From Brugia malayi (lineage: Eukaryota > Nematoda > Chromadorea > Rhabditida > Onchocercidae): DNA of 64,000 nt. Positions 15,001 to 27,700 of the stretch are shown piece by piece (the first letter of the stretch is position 1; each line of letters begins with the position of its first letter). The position numbers and the translations under genes were made by a program. The DNA lies in contig NW_025062478.1 of assembly GCF_000002995.4 (NCBI RefSeq), forward strand, positions 8,904,001 through 8,968,000, given 5' to 3'. The notes under the pieces were generated by a model. It was not told where the DNA came from and searched no databases. It saw only the letters and a list, made by a program, of their open reading frames with translations.

Positions 15001-16899
15001 AATAATATTTATATAGTTTAGAAAGCATGTTACGCCGAAAACGTGCGCAAGAAAGTTTACAAAATATTGTGATTTGAATAAGGATGGTGAAATAAGTGCT
15101 CGTGAATGGGTCACTTGCTTAGGCATTGATATTTCCAGTAAGTTCATTATTTCTAAACTTTTCTCTCTTCCAAAAATAAAAGTAACTGTGGGTGTAGTGG
15201 ATGAAAATTGCCATTGTTTGAATGAAAAAATTTGGTATCAAGAAGATTGATATCCGTAGACGAAAAGAACTGTCTGAATTTTCCGTTACTGATTGACTGA
15301 TTGATTGATAGGAAATTAATAATGAATTGGATCATAGACATAGGTAACAAATTTTGGTCGCTTTTTTTTTCAACTTCCATGAGTTATTAAATTTACAAAT
15401 TATTCGTTTAAAGTGTTATTTCCTTCATCGAAAAATTGAATAACTTCTCATTTACACATTTTCAGAATATACTCCATATTTCATAAGTGGTAATTATTAT
15501 TTTAAAATTATCAGGCTTTTTTTTTTTGCTTGCTTTACTTTAAATTTAGTTTTTGCTTTCAATATGGCAGTTGAAGGAAAGGAAAATGAATAACCTTAGA
15601 TTGAGAAGTGTTGGGTGGATATGATTCATTTGAAAATAAAATCGTTCAGTTTATGCTTTCCTCAAAGTCATAACATAGTAATATCATCTTTTCTTATTTG
15701 TGTTTCAATTATTACTTGCTTTAACTTAACTATTTTCACATGTCATATAGAAAATTTTTATGCTAAATTTGTAAATTTTAATTTTGTTAATATTAATGTA
15801 TTTTTTTTTCATAAGCTTGCGTTGTTAAATACTAATAATGAAACAGCTATTATAAAATTAATAAGCAGCTATTCTCTTAATTAATTAATTGATCGTTTCA
15901 CTAACGTTGCAGTAATTTTTGCAGCATCATATAATATGTTTAACGCTCTTCGTCCTAATTCATCCATTACTAACAGCAACAATAGCAAGAGCAACAACAA
16001 TAACAACAATACTTCGATGGTAATTAAGGATGACCATCATAAGGAACAACAACAACAACAACAGTCAATAAGGAAACAAGAAATACAGGGTGAACAAGCT
16101 AATAACTACACTGCAAATAATATCAACCTTTCCCAATTATTATTTTTAGAGGTCAAATCCAAAGGTCATACATACTTTTGATTACCTTATTTAATGATAC
16201 TTCTTGTATCCTTCTCACTCTTTCTCCCTCTCTTTCTCTCTCTCTCTGTCCCTTTCCTCCTTTCTACCCGTTAGAGTAGTATTGTTGAAGGATTTTGGTG
16301 CCAAATTATCAGCAGTTTCATAAATTTTTATCAATTTCTAGTTAGTATGTTTTATTAGTATGTTTAGAACTTATTGAAAAATTTTTCTTCTTTTAAGTAA
16401 AATAAAAAAGAATAATGGATAACAGAATGAAATAAAAAAAAATTGTAGAAATGAAGCATTTCAGTTATACTTGTTTTGTCTATTCACTTATTTTCCATTT
16501 CGTTTTAAAATTTAAATAATTCAATTAGGAGTAACAGTCTAACAAGAAATTCAAAAATGCTATGATATTGTAATCTAAATATCCAAAGTTCTCACTTGAA
16601 AATATTTCGTTCAAGAATGACCTATTTGAACTTCCTATTCTTATCAAATGATTCCCATGCGAATAATTTTTTGAACCATACTATCACAATTTTTTCCTTC
16701 TTTTTTTCTTCCTTTTTTTGTTCGAAAAACAAAATGAAATTAAGAGAGGAAGATGATAGGATCGTTTGCGCCTTATCGGACTGTAATCTTACCAATCTTC
16801 CCTCTTCCTCTCCTCTCTTTCACGCCAATTTGTCCTTATACCTTTGTCAGTTCTTCCTCATTCTTGCTTCCACCTCAAAATTTTTTGAAATCCATTTTT

Positions 16900-16930
<31 letters not shown>

Positions 16931-19900
16931 TAGAGAAATGCATTAGACATGCATGTATCATTGTTACAGACTTATAACTTCAACTATTATTTATATATGC
17001 CATAAGTTTATGTAGAGGGAGGAGACAGCGACAACTTTCCGTTCAGAGGTGCAAAGAGACACAACCATGTCACACATATTTCCTTTAAAAAAAAAATGAA
17101 AAAACAAACTGATTTTACTCCTGCGACTATCGCAAGTGCGTGTTTCTGTGCACTGATCTGAAACTGTTTGTTTATATAATTTCTCTTGACCTTTGATCTC
17201 ACCAAATAGTTAAACATTATAACTTATAACTTGATTTTGTTAAACTTATTTCTAAGTTCTTTTACACTTCATTTACAAAATGTAATAATAATATTGATAT
17301 CTGATCTTTCAAAGTAATACACAAAATATTTTCTATCATTTCTTTCTTTTATTGTCATAATTCATTATATGTCAGTAATATGAGCATCTCATTATAATAC
17401 GTTTCAATTTTATCATTATCATTATCATTATTTGCATCATTGTTATGATAATCATTGCCATTATTAATTCTCCATCAGTCATCACTCCTGCCATCTGTGT
17501 TCGTTTCATTTTGTATTAATCTGTCTGTAGCCTATCAGTTTTGAGAATGTGATATGCAATGATAAGATAGATGGTGATTTTTATAATTCAGATGTTGAAA
17601 GTTTTCGTATTATTCAGCTAGCAAAAAATTCATCCATTATTTTATCATTAAGAGATTAAAATAAGAGAAAGTGAAAAAATGAAACATGAGGTGCTGAAAA
17701 GCTGGACTTGGCCAAATGCTTGACCAAACTATATCTGGGACATGAGCTAAATTTCTAGGAATGGTTCTTTTCTGATAATATTTCTGTTTGTCTTGGTTAC
17801 TCATTTATTCCACTGTACTTTTAGGATATGCAAATTTGACCTTTAAAACAAGAAATTTTGTATGATCTCAACAATTTAGTTCATACAGTCGTGAATATTC
17901 CAAAAAATATAATTTTTGGTGCAAAATAGAATTGCCTAATATAAGCAGACTAAATCTAAATAAATTATTAAAAGTTTAAATGATTTTCAAACGAAAGTTG
18001 TTTATTAACTGCTGTAGAAACTGTTCTTACTCTTTCTAACTTTTCCACAATCCTTTCATCATATTTATTTTTCTAAACAATTTCGGTAAGCAATTTTAAT
18101 GAAGTTAACTAGTTCAAGTACTTCTTTTTCTAACAATTCGTCCTATATTTTGTGTTTTGAGAAATGAGAAAAACACATATATTTTTATTTTCACGTATCA
18201 ATTTTTTTTCTATTTAATTTTAATTTTAATTTGTACCGAAACTCAGTTTAGATCAATACCCATGAGATTACTCGGTTTATTTACTTATCTAATTTCTTCC
18301 TGGAAAGTTATTTTGAACATCTGATCATTACTTTTTAATGTTTCTTCTTTTTTATTGTAACTAGAACCAACTAATAACAGAATTAAAAACCTTTCTCAAA
18401 ATGTCCATTTTAATTTTCAATTGCAGCTTTGCTTACTTTTAGTAGTCGCTTAGCATTTATCTTATTAAATGTAGCACAAAATATTCATTTCATTAATTGT
18501 CCACTTTTGCTTTAACTTCTATTTAATTAACATATTTAAGTTTAAAAGTTCTTATCATTAGCTTCTCGTAATTCGTATTTCTCATCTTCCTCATGTCTAT
18601 ATATTATCAGTTATTTATCATTCATGATAGAGTCATTTCCTAGAATACTTCGTCATTCTTTCTGTCAACTTTTCCCGTTAAATAATCATGTAACCATTAT
18701 TTTGTTCATTTTCTTCGACAATATCATTATATTCGTACACGTTAGCATCTTCGATTTTAATTACCCATCTTAATGTGACACTATTAACTTTGTCATTTCA
18801 AATGAAGTAGAAAAGCTTACTCAGAACTTTATACATTCATTACCTTTCTGTTCATGACAAAGAAAAGAAATAAGTTTACATTGCTGTGCCAATTTTGATA
18901 TTAGAGACGCCTCTTGCTGATGATTTCCTTATTTCCATTCATCCATCCATTCACGTTTGTTGTTTATTTACTACAATGACCACTACTATTAGCTTCTGTA
19001 ACCATTATTTACGGCTATTTTTGTTGGTCACTGCTTAAGAGATGACGCATTCCTTGAGGGATAATGGTTGGGTAGTGGTGCTGCTGCTGCTCTTCAATTG
19101 TTTATTGAGCTTCAACGATGGTCGCTATCATTCTACCTTGATACTGAACAATCGCGACGACTCGAAGAAGCTGCCAAATGGATTATTTGGTGGTTCCATT
19201 AATGGTTCCTTCATTTTATTTCATCAATAGTATTTCTCTTTAAATTACTTATTGGAAATTTAATCATTTCTCTCAATCATTCCATTAAATTTGAATTTCG
19301 GTCCGTTTTATAAGTCCACTTTTTGATGGATGTCAACTTAAGATGTACAACTGAAAAGGCTGAAACGTATGTCACGTCATAATCATCTTATCATTCAAGC
19401 CATTTCCATCTTTACGACATAATTACAGCATCTTTCAACTGTTTATTTCTTAATAAGCATAATTGATTACACACAAGGTTGAAAGCTATCTTCATCTAGC
19501 GGTCATACAATGAATGCATATTTACTTTTTTTTTTTTTTTCTAAATAATAACTCTTGCTGAATAATATATGAATTCGAATTGGCTTAAAGATTAAATCGG
19601 AAGCTATTTTAGATCACTTTCAAGCTAATTAAAATGCCACTTGATTAGTACATTAATCTGTTTTTTTGCTGTTCAACAATTTAACAAGCTTCTTCTGTTG
19701 CTTCGTGGTAGACAATTAGTGAAATTAATAATAGCTAATCATCAATATTAAACATACTAATAATCAAAACAATAATGAATTAAGAAATGTTAGAATTATT
19801 TTTTTCTTTAGGTATCGTTCATGCGGATGGTATCATTGGTATGCCAATTGTTGATAGTAGGCGGAAAAATGAAACTGAATTAAAACGTGAGCAAGATGAA

Positions 19901-21964
19901 GATGAACGAAATGAAGTAAAAGAAGATACTTTCGGTGGGGCGCATTTGTCGTCTTTCTTCAAATGACTTAAATTTATGATTAAAGAGCTTCTAAAAACAA
20001 ATTTACAACATTGACCACCTTGATATAATACTGTTTAAATTTTTAGGAGTTTTTTTTAGGATTAGAAATTCTTATGAATTTGTGGACTGATGAATTAAAA
20101 CTTTTCCAAACAGAAGAAAAATTAATTTGTTAATGCCATATTTATCTAACCTCTTCTCACCTTATCAATAGTAATTGATGATAAATTTAATGATCTTTGA
20201 ACTTTGAACTTACTGCCAACAGTCTAAGAATTCAGTAAATTCAGGAAAAACAGATTGTCGTACACAACGAGAACGAGCAATGAGAAAATTAGAAAATAAT
20301 CCAGAAAATGGGAACTATATACCAACCTGTGCTGGTGATACTGATATGTAAGTTTTGCATGATAACGATCTTAAATGATATCAGAGTGATATGAGAGCAA
20401 GTAATGTCATTTGTCACCAAAACAGTTAGCATGTTTATAATTTGAGGACCTTCTTCTATTCGGCATCGTCTTTTTTATACTAACATCGCTTGGTTCTCTT
20501 AAGATAATTTTATTTGATTCATTATGGAAATTTAAGATATTTAAAAGAAAATATCTCCACTAATTGATTTTTTTTAAATTGTTGATGTTCCAGTAAGTCT
20601 ACTTCAAAATTATTGATGTTTACTTCAAAGGAGTTCTCGGCACTAATTTAATAAGTTATCTTCCCAACTTTTCTTTCTTTGCTAAATTTCTGCTCTTTTG
20701 CAGACTCTTTGATCGAATTCAGTGCCATCGTTTATCACATATTTGTTGGTGTGTAAATCCGAAAACCGGTATTCCACAATCCGGTACATCCAAATACAAC
20801 GCAAAACCAAATTGTGATGGAACACTTCAACAGAATGATCTTTCTAGGAGGCAAATTAAAGGTTAGAATAAGTTTTCAAAAATTGAAATTTAAATAGTTC
20901 TTGATTAATGGTTGTACCTGTTCATCCGCCTAATTTGCTTAAGCATTCTAAATCAAAAAAATCGTATCGTTAGACAGAGAAGTGTATTGATTGTTATCAC
21001 AAATATCATGGAAACATTTGAATTACAGGTTGTTCGGGTAGGAAAAAAACCAAATTTTATCAGCGATTATTTTCGTCACTAATTAGTGAATGGATTTTGG
21101 CTTTGGGTGATGAAGCAAATGATGATGCTATCACAAGCAAAGATAAAGCTGTTCGATGGAAGTTCGAACAGCTTGATGTCAACAACAATTCGGTTTGTCT
21201 CTATTATCAGTTGCTGACAATACTTATCATCAACTGTCTTGATCAGATCCATATTATAAGGGAAGGAAAGAGAGCAAGTCTCCTTATCATTTTAGGACAA
21301 TTATTGCTTTTAACCGCCTTATCACGTTTTCTTTTAAGGATTGAATTTGAAAGCAGAACACAGAAATTAAAAGTTTTAGCGATTGGAACGGAAAGAGTGG
21401 AAATCATACCGAAATGAGCTACGCTTATTGAATAAAGTTCGAAAATGTGGGCGGAATTTTTTGCGCTTTTGTGATCGAGATGGGAATAAACAAATTAGAT
21501 TGGATGAATGGTTAAATTGTACTATTTATGGTTAGTTTCTTGCTTATATAATTTGTGATTAGCAATGAAAAGTGAGAAAGGGAATTGTTGTGACCTTAAT
21601 ATAACTGGACTTAATCTTCAATAATTCTAATTTGAGTAATTACTTTTATATTCTGCAAATACTGTAAAAGATTTCAATTTTTTTTTTTTTTTTTTTTGTA
21701 GAGTATTTTTATAATTACATAAGAAAAGCTTAATTAAATTTTGCAAAATAATTTACAATAAATAATTTGATAATTCTACTGATTATTGCATACAAAATTC
21801 ACAATAAGAAAAACGTTCAACAAAGGATTGTTTATCATCAAAAAAGAAAAAAATTCATCCTAATTATTTCAGTGGATATGACAGTATCATCAATGCCAGT
21901 AGCAAAACTAAGAGTAACGCCACGAAAAAATCCATTCCTGGATATCCTTCAACCGGATGATTAG
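12082..21964 (+). CDS. smoc: SMOC/SPARC-family secreted modular calcium-binding protein
   Basis: Fifteen exons join in phase to 613 aa: 12082-12186, 13006-13171, 13419-13540, 13788-13890, 14076-14135, 14359-14448, 14601-14724, 15022-15137, 15925-16089, 19812-19934, 20245-20347, 20704-20861, 21029-21192, 21380-21530, 21873-21964. Residues 1-21 are a signal peptide (MSICLLLIHFF...). Then come a Kazal domain with six Cys (41, 47, 58, 69, 76, 89), thyroglobulin-1 repeat A (Cys 95 to 161, CWCV core), paired EF-hands (D237 loop; D274 loop flanked by paired Cys), an Asn/Gln-rich linker (about 300-345), thyroglobulin-1 repeat B (about 396-465, CWCV) and a second EF-hand pair (D528, D566). Known family role: extracellular proteins that bind calcium and heparan sulfate and tune BMP signalling. 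The domain order fits SMOC; the EF-hand pair between the two thyroglobulin repeats is the odd feature. The intron after exon 3 needs a GC donor. The start ATG is chosen for the signal peptide; an acceptor-like AG lies at about 11999-12000. Confidence 0.88.
13599..13633. repeat. 9-bp hairpin in SMOC intron 3
   Basis: Arms TCTTTTATC (13599-13607) and GATAAAAGA (13625-13633) are perfect complements around a 17-base loop that is itself nearly palindromic. It lies just after the unusual GC donor at 13541, so it could bring splice sites together or could be chance in AT-rich DNA. Confidence 0.6.
16090..19811 (+). other. smoc: SMOC intron 9 (3.7 kb)
   Basis: This is the largest SMOC intron, and it separates the Asn/Gln-rich linker exon from the short acidic exon before the second thyroglobulin repeat. 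It holds a CT microsatellite (about 16902-16930), an ATC-type repeat (about 17414-17445) and a 62-codon + strand ORF (19042-19230) with a signal-peptide-like start. No other exon could be defended. Confidence 0.7.
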
Positions 21965-24935
21965 ATAACTGAGCTTATTCATCCTACTGATAAAAAGTAT
22001 CACCAAAGCTTTAAAGTCCTCTCTATAGTTTTCATTATTCTGCTACTACTGCTACCACTGCTATTGTTATTATTACTATCATTATTATCATTATTATTGT
22101 TTATTATTATTATTATATTAATTATTATTATTACTACAGATCTATGAGGGGATCTATACTAATACCACTTACCTTCTTCTTTATATGTACGATGTTTTTC
22201 AACCAAAATAATTTGAAAAACAAAAAGTTTTAGTCAATAGAGAATATTAATTAGGAATGATAATATTGAAATATTAAGTAATTGGAGTAAACCATTCATC
22301 TACAAATGATATGCATTATTAAAGCAATTTTTTGTGAATTTTCAATGAAATGTATTTTGATAGGATAAATTTGAGAATATTCAGTCAACCTAATTCTTGA
22401 ATCTGTATATTAAATGAGTAAGAATCATCTTAATTAGGTCACCAAAAAAAAAGTCCTGAAAGATGCAAACTCAAAAAAGGTTGTGCATCCTTAAAGGTGC
22501 ATTTATTATGATCACTTTTATTATTTCTAAATATGCCCAAATAACATAATTTCTTCAAATTTTAGTATTAGGAAAATCCATGATTTAAACTGAAGTAAAT
22601 AGTATAAATGATATTCAAAACAAAATATTGACCATGTAGTATCGATCTCGGTTACTGATGATTTGTTATTTTAAGTATTGTTGTATTTGATTGTTTGTAT
22701 TATAGCTCATTGTTTTATGATGATTATAGCATTTAAATAAGTTTTATGTATCACGCTGTTATAGTTATAGATGTGTACTTGCATACGTGTGTCAATGCTT
22801 TTATAAGTTGTTTCGTTCTCAATATGAAAGTTTAAGAAAAACATATTCATTATGATCAATAGGAAACCGATCAATAAGACTGAAGGTTAAAGGTTAAAAG
22901 AGTAGTGTTTGAAATCGAAACCATAGCTTTAACTTAAATTTTAATTTCAATAAATCAGAAAATATCAAATGTTTTTCGAGGAAAATTTTCCCCAGTTTTA
23001 AAAATGATCACATTAAACGGGCAGCATTATGTTTGATTTGCAATAATTTCTAACGATGGATCTGAATAAAAATGTTTCCACTCTTGCACTAAAATTCACT
23101 GGACTTCACTCTTCAGTCAACCATTTATCATTGGTCGCTTCTTCTTCCTCCTTTCAGATATTTTTACGCATGAACATTAGCAACGAGATAAAGTGATTTA
23201 GATACGAATGCAGTTTTTCTAAAGTCTTCCCAATATTCCATTTTGTTTGAGAAATGATTTGTCCTTCGCATATTTAATCTAAAAACAAGTCAGTTTTTCA
23301 CGAATAAGTGACGGGGAATATAGTGAAGTGCTGAAATATCAAAACTAAATATATAAAACACTTATATTCTTCCTTAACTTCTTGACTACAGTAACTGATA
23401 GCAGAATAGTAGGAAGTTACTTCTAACAATAATCAGCCATTTTTTTTTTCATCCAACGAAACGAAGCTTTTGAAGGTGACTACGCTAAATGACAAGAAAT
23501 CCAGAGAATTAATCCCAAGTTTTAAGGATTAAATATTGAAACATCATAAGAAAAAGCTTCAAAACAGAGCATATAAGATATATTAAATTAAATTCTTAAC
23601 ACAAGGATTTCTAGAAACACAACCTCTGTAACATCCTCCTTAGTACTCAACTTACAGAATCAGCCTTTGACTATTGCTTGCTTCGCTATTTACATCTTAC
23701 AAGTTTGAAATTCAAATATATCCAGCAAACTTCACCTCCAGTTGCTTGCCCATTAATTTAGATTACAATCACCCTCCGACCATATGAAAAACTTATTACT
23801 CTATGTGCAAATACACGCCGCTTTTCAACACAGATTTGCAAACGTGACTTCACCAGTCTTCCCACTTCGACAAATTCTCAAGAATAGTTTGTGTTTATTC
23901 CCAACGAAACATAGGGAAGAAGCAGTAATAAAAGTGTCTATTCTCATAAACGATACGAACAAATCATGAAAAAAAAAAAAAAACTATAATGTACAACTGT
24001 AAATAAATTAATATATAATAATAATAATAATATACAAAATCTAGCATGATAAACAAGTCAAGACGTTCAAGACGTTGGAAAACAACAGGTCTTCAAATTC
24101 TGGCTTTCACAACATTCGTTCACAAATACAGATGCACCCATCGATCGTAGACCATGGCAGCCTTGTTTCTCTTTTCTGCTGTTGTGGATACTTGACTGCT
24201 AGCGAAACAAATATTTTCGATAAATAAATTAGAATAAAAAAAACAGACACTTCCTGGTAAATTACTAGTGTGATAATTCTGAGATCATTTCGTGAAACCA
24301 GAGACGCACCCCTCAAAGAATTCAATCAATTCAATTGAATATTTTCTTTTAATGTCTTCATACTGCATACACCATTGTTTACCACTAGACTCGCTGCAAC
24401 AACAACAACAAAAAAACTATCTATATTTGAAGATTAATAACATCAACTATCGCTGAAATGAAAAAACTGCCTCACATTGCTATTGCTTCCTATTGTGTTC
24501 TATGTGTCATCATGTTCAGTATACATAACTGAGTCAGCAGGAATGTTACATTACACAAATTGATTGAAGATCAGATCCTAAGAGTTAGGAACTTATAACT
24601 GCAATGAATATGTATATATCATTACCATAAAAGAAAACTTACTTTTCAACTAATAACGTCGAGTTTTCAACATTCCGTCCGTTATCACTAACTACACCGA
24701 TAATTTTGATCTTTTTCTGCAAAGAAAACTATTACCATGGTAATATTTAATAAAGTTACAACTTTCATTTCATTTACTGCAAAACACAGTAATTCATTCC
24801 TGTAATTCATTTTTATAATTCATTTCTGACGGTAATCAACATGTAAAGCTACATTATCTCGTGCTTAGATAACTGAATTTCAAGTAACCGAAGATTCTGA
24901 TCAGAAATTTCACTAAATCATCTAATAACAGTGAT
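21965..24935. other. Intergenic: SMOC 3' flank and spacer
   Basis: No gene was seen. A region of ATT/ATC/ACT trinucleotide runs lies at about 22034-22137, just beyond the SMOC stop. Short ORFs at 23784-23969 (+) and 24107-24325 (-) show no splice context or recognisable motif. AATAAA sequences occur, for example near 22950, but none can be assigned as the SMOC poly(A) signal. Confidence 0.55.
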
Positions 24936-25540
24936 CTACATTCGTGTCTCGTTGTTAACATAACTATAAGCTGGATGAGTCACCGAATTAAGAGTTCGTT
25001 TAGAGCTTTCTGCACTAGGCTGAGCAGTTGCTTCAAGAGGCTCAATATCTGTTTCTTTGGATTCGAGGTGGCCTTTCTGCTTCTGTTTTTCATATGCTTC
25101 CACAATTAAAGGAACTTCTGCATTTATTCGTTTTGCTGGTTCCCATGTAGGCCTTCAGACAATTTCTATCAAAAAACTGTACAGCAACTATTTATGATTT
25201 ATTCAAGCTGCTAGTCGTAAGAAATGCGGATAGAAAATGTAACTTATCCTATTTCTTGTTGGTAGTTTTCGAGATTTATGGAACTTACAGGAGATGAGAA
25301 AAAAAAAAAAAAAAAAAAAAACGTAGTTTACAGAGACACCATCGCAAAATAGAATTTGCAAATAGACAAAGCGATAGTTAAAGCAATCAGTTAAAGGTGA
25401 TGTCAACCTATTCCAAAATTCCGATGTTTCAAAAAACCTTACGCCCACAAAATTTGATATAGCTTCTCCAAGCGAGAACCCCTTTTTTCATACTTCTCGG
25501 AGAGAATACGATCAACGCGATACCAAGAATTGTCTGCCAT
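24936..25540 (-). pseudogene. Small chromodomain gene with a broken frame (pseudogene or sequence error)
   Basis: Reading on the - strand from an ATG at 25540, residues MADNSWYRVDRILRE match the start of a chromodomain. The next bases, one frame over, encode KYEKRGSRLEKLYQILW, the expected second strand with its conserved Trp, but reaching it needs a frame change near 25495. A separate exon (24936-25152) encodes TWEPAKRINAEVPLIVEAYE, the conserved TWEP and terminal helix, then a charged tail ending in a stop at 24936-24938. The short WKGY-type link between the blocks was not found. Chromodomains bind methylated histone tails. The gene may be a decayed copy, may have an indel error in this assembly, or may have an exon I missed. 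It lies about 2.2 kb downstream of the RTF1 stop, too far for a close operon partner. Confidence 0.5.
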
Positions 25541-26214
25541 GAAATGGTTCTATCTTCCAAAGCTTTCAACCTAATTCTGAAATGTAAGCTGATAATGTTC
25601 CTTCAACGTAGGTTTCGTAGACAAAGCATTAAAAATTCACATTTCATTTATACTGTATATATCCGCCTTAGCGCCTGCTCCGCCCTCATATTATCCTATA
25701 CTTATTTGATATCAAAACAAAAGTACGTAACATATTACAGCAAAAAACCTACAAAATACACGGATGCGCAAGGAATAAATCAACAGAACAGGACACTTCA
25801 AAATGATCTACTTTCAGAAACTTTATGTCAGTAGTACCACAAACACTTTAAGCATACCATAAGTATCACAAAATACCACAAATACCACAGAAACGTCAAC
25901 CATACCATAACATATTCCACTACTCCAACGACCAATTTACAATAGCTGAAACTAAACCTTTAGCAACATTCAAATCTGAAAGTCGCGGGAAGCATGGCCC
26001 CACGGCCCGTAAAAATGATTGATGCAACGTCGAATACCATTAACAGATTTTGGAAGCGTACCACACCTTCCTCTCCCACCTATATAGGAGTGTGTTCTGA
26101 ACGAAGTTTGTTGAGACTAGTCCAGAATCTAATTCTTGACTATATATTTGCTCATCTTGAATGATCTAGCAATAACGTGAACTGTAAGTGGACACCTTTC
26201 CCTCTGATTCTAAA

Positions 26215-26392
26215 CAATTGTATAACATGACATTTAAGTAATACTGTCGAAAAACTAGCCGTAATAGAAGGAAATTTCATTTCATCTAAATTAAATGGGC
26301 GCAAAGATCTTCTTAAATTACTATCAGAAAAACAAAATCAATGAAAAATTCACCACTTTCAACCCAGATAAACTCTTTTTTCCTCTTTTTTC
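26215..26392. repeat. Diverged direct repeat, copy 1
   Basis: It shares an ordered series of blocks with 26941-27115: AATTGTATAACA, CATTTAAGTAA, GTCGAAAAAC, AATTTCATTTCA, CTAAATTAAATGG, CAAAGATCTTC, AATCAATGAAAA and TTTTTTCCTCTT. Substitutions and small indels lie between the blocks. The two copies start about 726 bp apart. Confidence 0.8.
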
Positions 26393-26940
26393 ATCTTAAT
26401 TCAACAGTACGAACAATATGTCACCCACACATCATTAAACGCACCGAAAAATATCTGAAATGTTATGTCTTCATATATTCACATACATAGAGGAAAAAAC
26501 GCTACCACTCATTCATATTTATGCAAATTTCTAACAACTATGCGGTATTAGTCATTATTTATATCAATACATCTCTCATTGTCAATTTTTGACAAAAGGA
26601 AAGAGATAGGGGATACTTAACTCATATAAACCTTAAATTTGAATGGGTGCAAAATCAGCTAAAAGAAAATGAAGGAAAACAAAGGAAATGAAAAAGGAAG
26701 ACGAAATGAACATCCGGGTCCCTGTTGATAAGTATTCCCCATCAAAAACAACACTTGCACAGCAAAATCCTTATCATTGGTAGTAATAAAATGATCATCG
26801 TCTTATCAACACTGCCATCACTATCAACAATATATATAATACCAATAATGTTAACTCCAACACATTTAGACATTGCTTGAAATAATTTTAGGTAAAATTA
26901 TATATACACAAAATATGTAATGAACGCACAGATTTCAGAA

Positions 26941-27115
26941 AATTGTATAACAGCAAGCAATATAACATTTAAGTAAGTAGTGTTGTCGAAAAACCAGTCA
27001 TAATAGAGGAAAATTTCATTTCACCTAAATTAAATGGAACCAAAGATCTTCCTAAATTACCATCATAATCAATGAAAAGTCACTTTCGACCTGGACAAAC
27101 ACTTTTTTCCTCTTA
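26941..27115. repeat. Diverged direct repeat, copy 2
   Basis: Second copy of the segment at 26215-26392, same orientation. No ORF runs through either copy and no terminal inverted repeats were seen, so it may be an old local duplication, a fragment of a dispersed repeat, or a noncoding element. Confidence 0.8.
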
Positions 27116-27700
27116 TCGAGCAAAAAGAAAAAAAAAAAGAACAAAATAAAACATACAAAACAGTCGTTCAATTCATCCATCTGAAAACTGGAGAAAAAAA
27201 AAATTAATGAGACTGAAGAAACAGTTGTAGTACATTGCTGTAATTACTTAACCTTTTCAGATTTTTGGAATTTCAAGTCCCAAGAAGAAGCATTCTTGTT
27301 CCTACTTCGGTCCATTATAGCAGATTAATTATATCCTCAAAAAGAAATCCAACAGCATTAAGAAATCAAACACTTCAAACCTACTGTAGCCTCGATATAT
27401 CTAGGAAGATTTATATTGCCCCTAGTACTATCTTATAGGTAGAGGAAATTTTCAATAAAATAAAACAACACAGATCAAGTTACGAGAAAGAACAAAAATA
27501 GCAAAAAGTTTTTTTTTGGGCAGTGCTTCGTATTTCACTTGTATTTCTTAAGCTATTTTAAAGCGATATTTCGTACAAGTGAACAGGATGGTACTTTCTC
27601 GTAGAAAAGCTTTATCATTTTAGTTTTTCTCAGTCTTTAGAAGTTTCGAACCGATGCCCAAAATAATTCAAATTAAAGAAAAATACAATATCCCATGCAT

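Larger units (their letters stand above)
25541..27700. other. Intergenic spacer downstream of RTF1
   Basis: No complete gene was seen. It holds a GC-richer island (about 25978-26160) with two TATA-like boxes, and two diverged copies of a segment of about 175 bp (about 26215-26392 and 26941-27115). The RTF1 3' UTR must lie at its right end; no poly(A) signal could be assigned. Confidence 0.55.

Noticed and set aside
16596..16977. ORFs of 116 and 74 codons ending in Ser-Leu repeats
   Set aside because: They run into a CT microsatellite in SMOC intron 9 and lack coding character.
25990..26012. GCATGGCCCC, as in U6 snRNA
   Set aside because: Only ten bases match; the flanking U6 sequence, the rest of the RNA and a terminator are absent.
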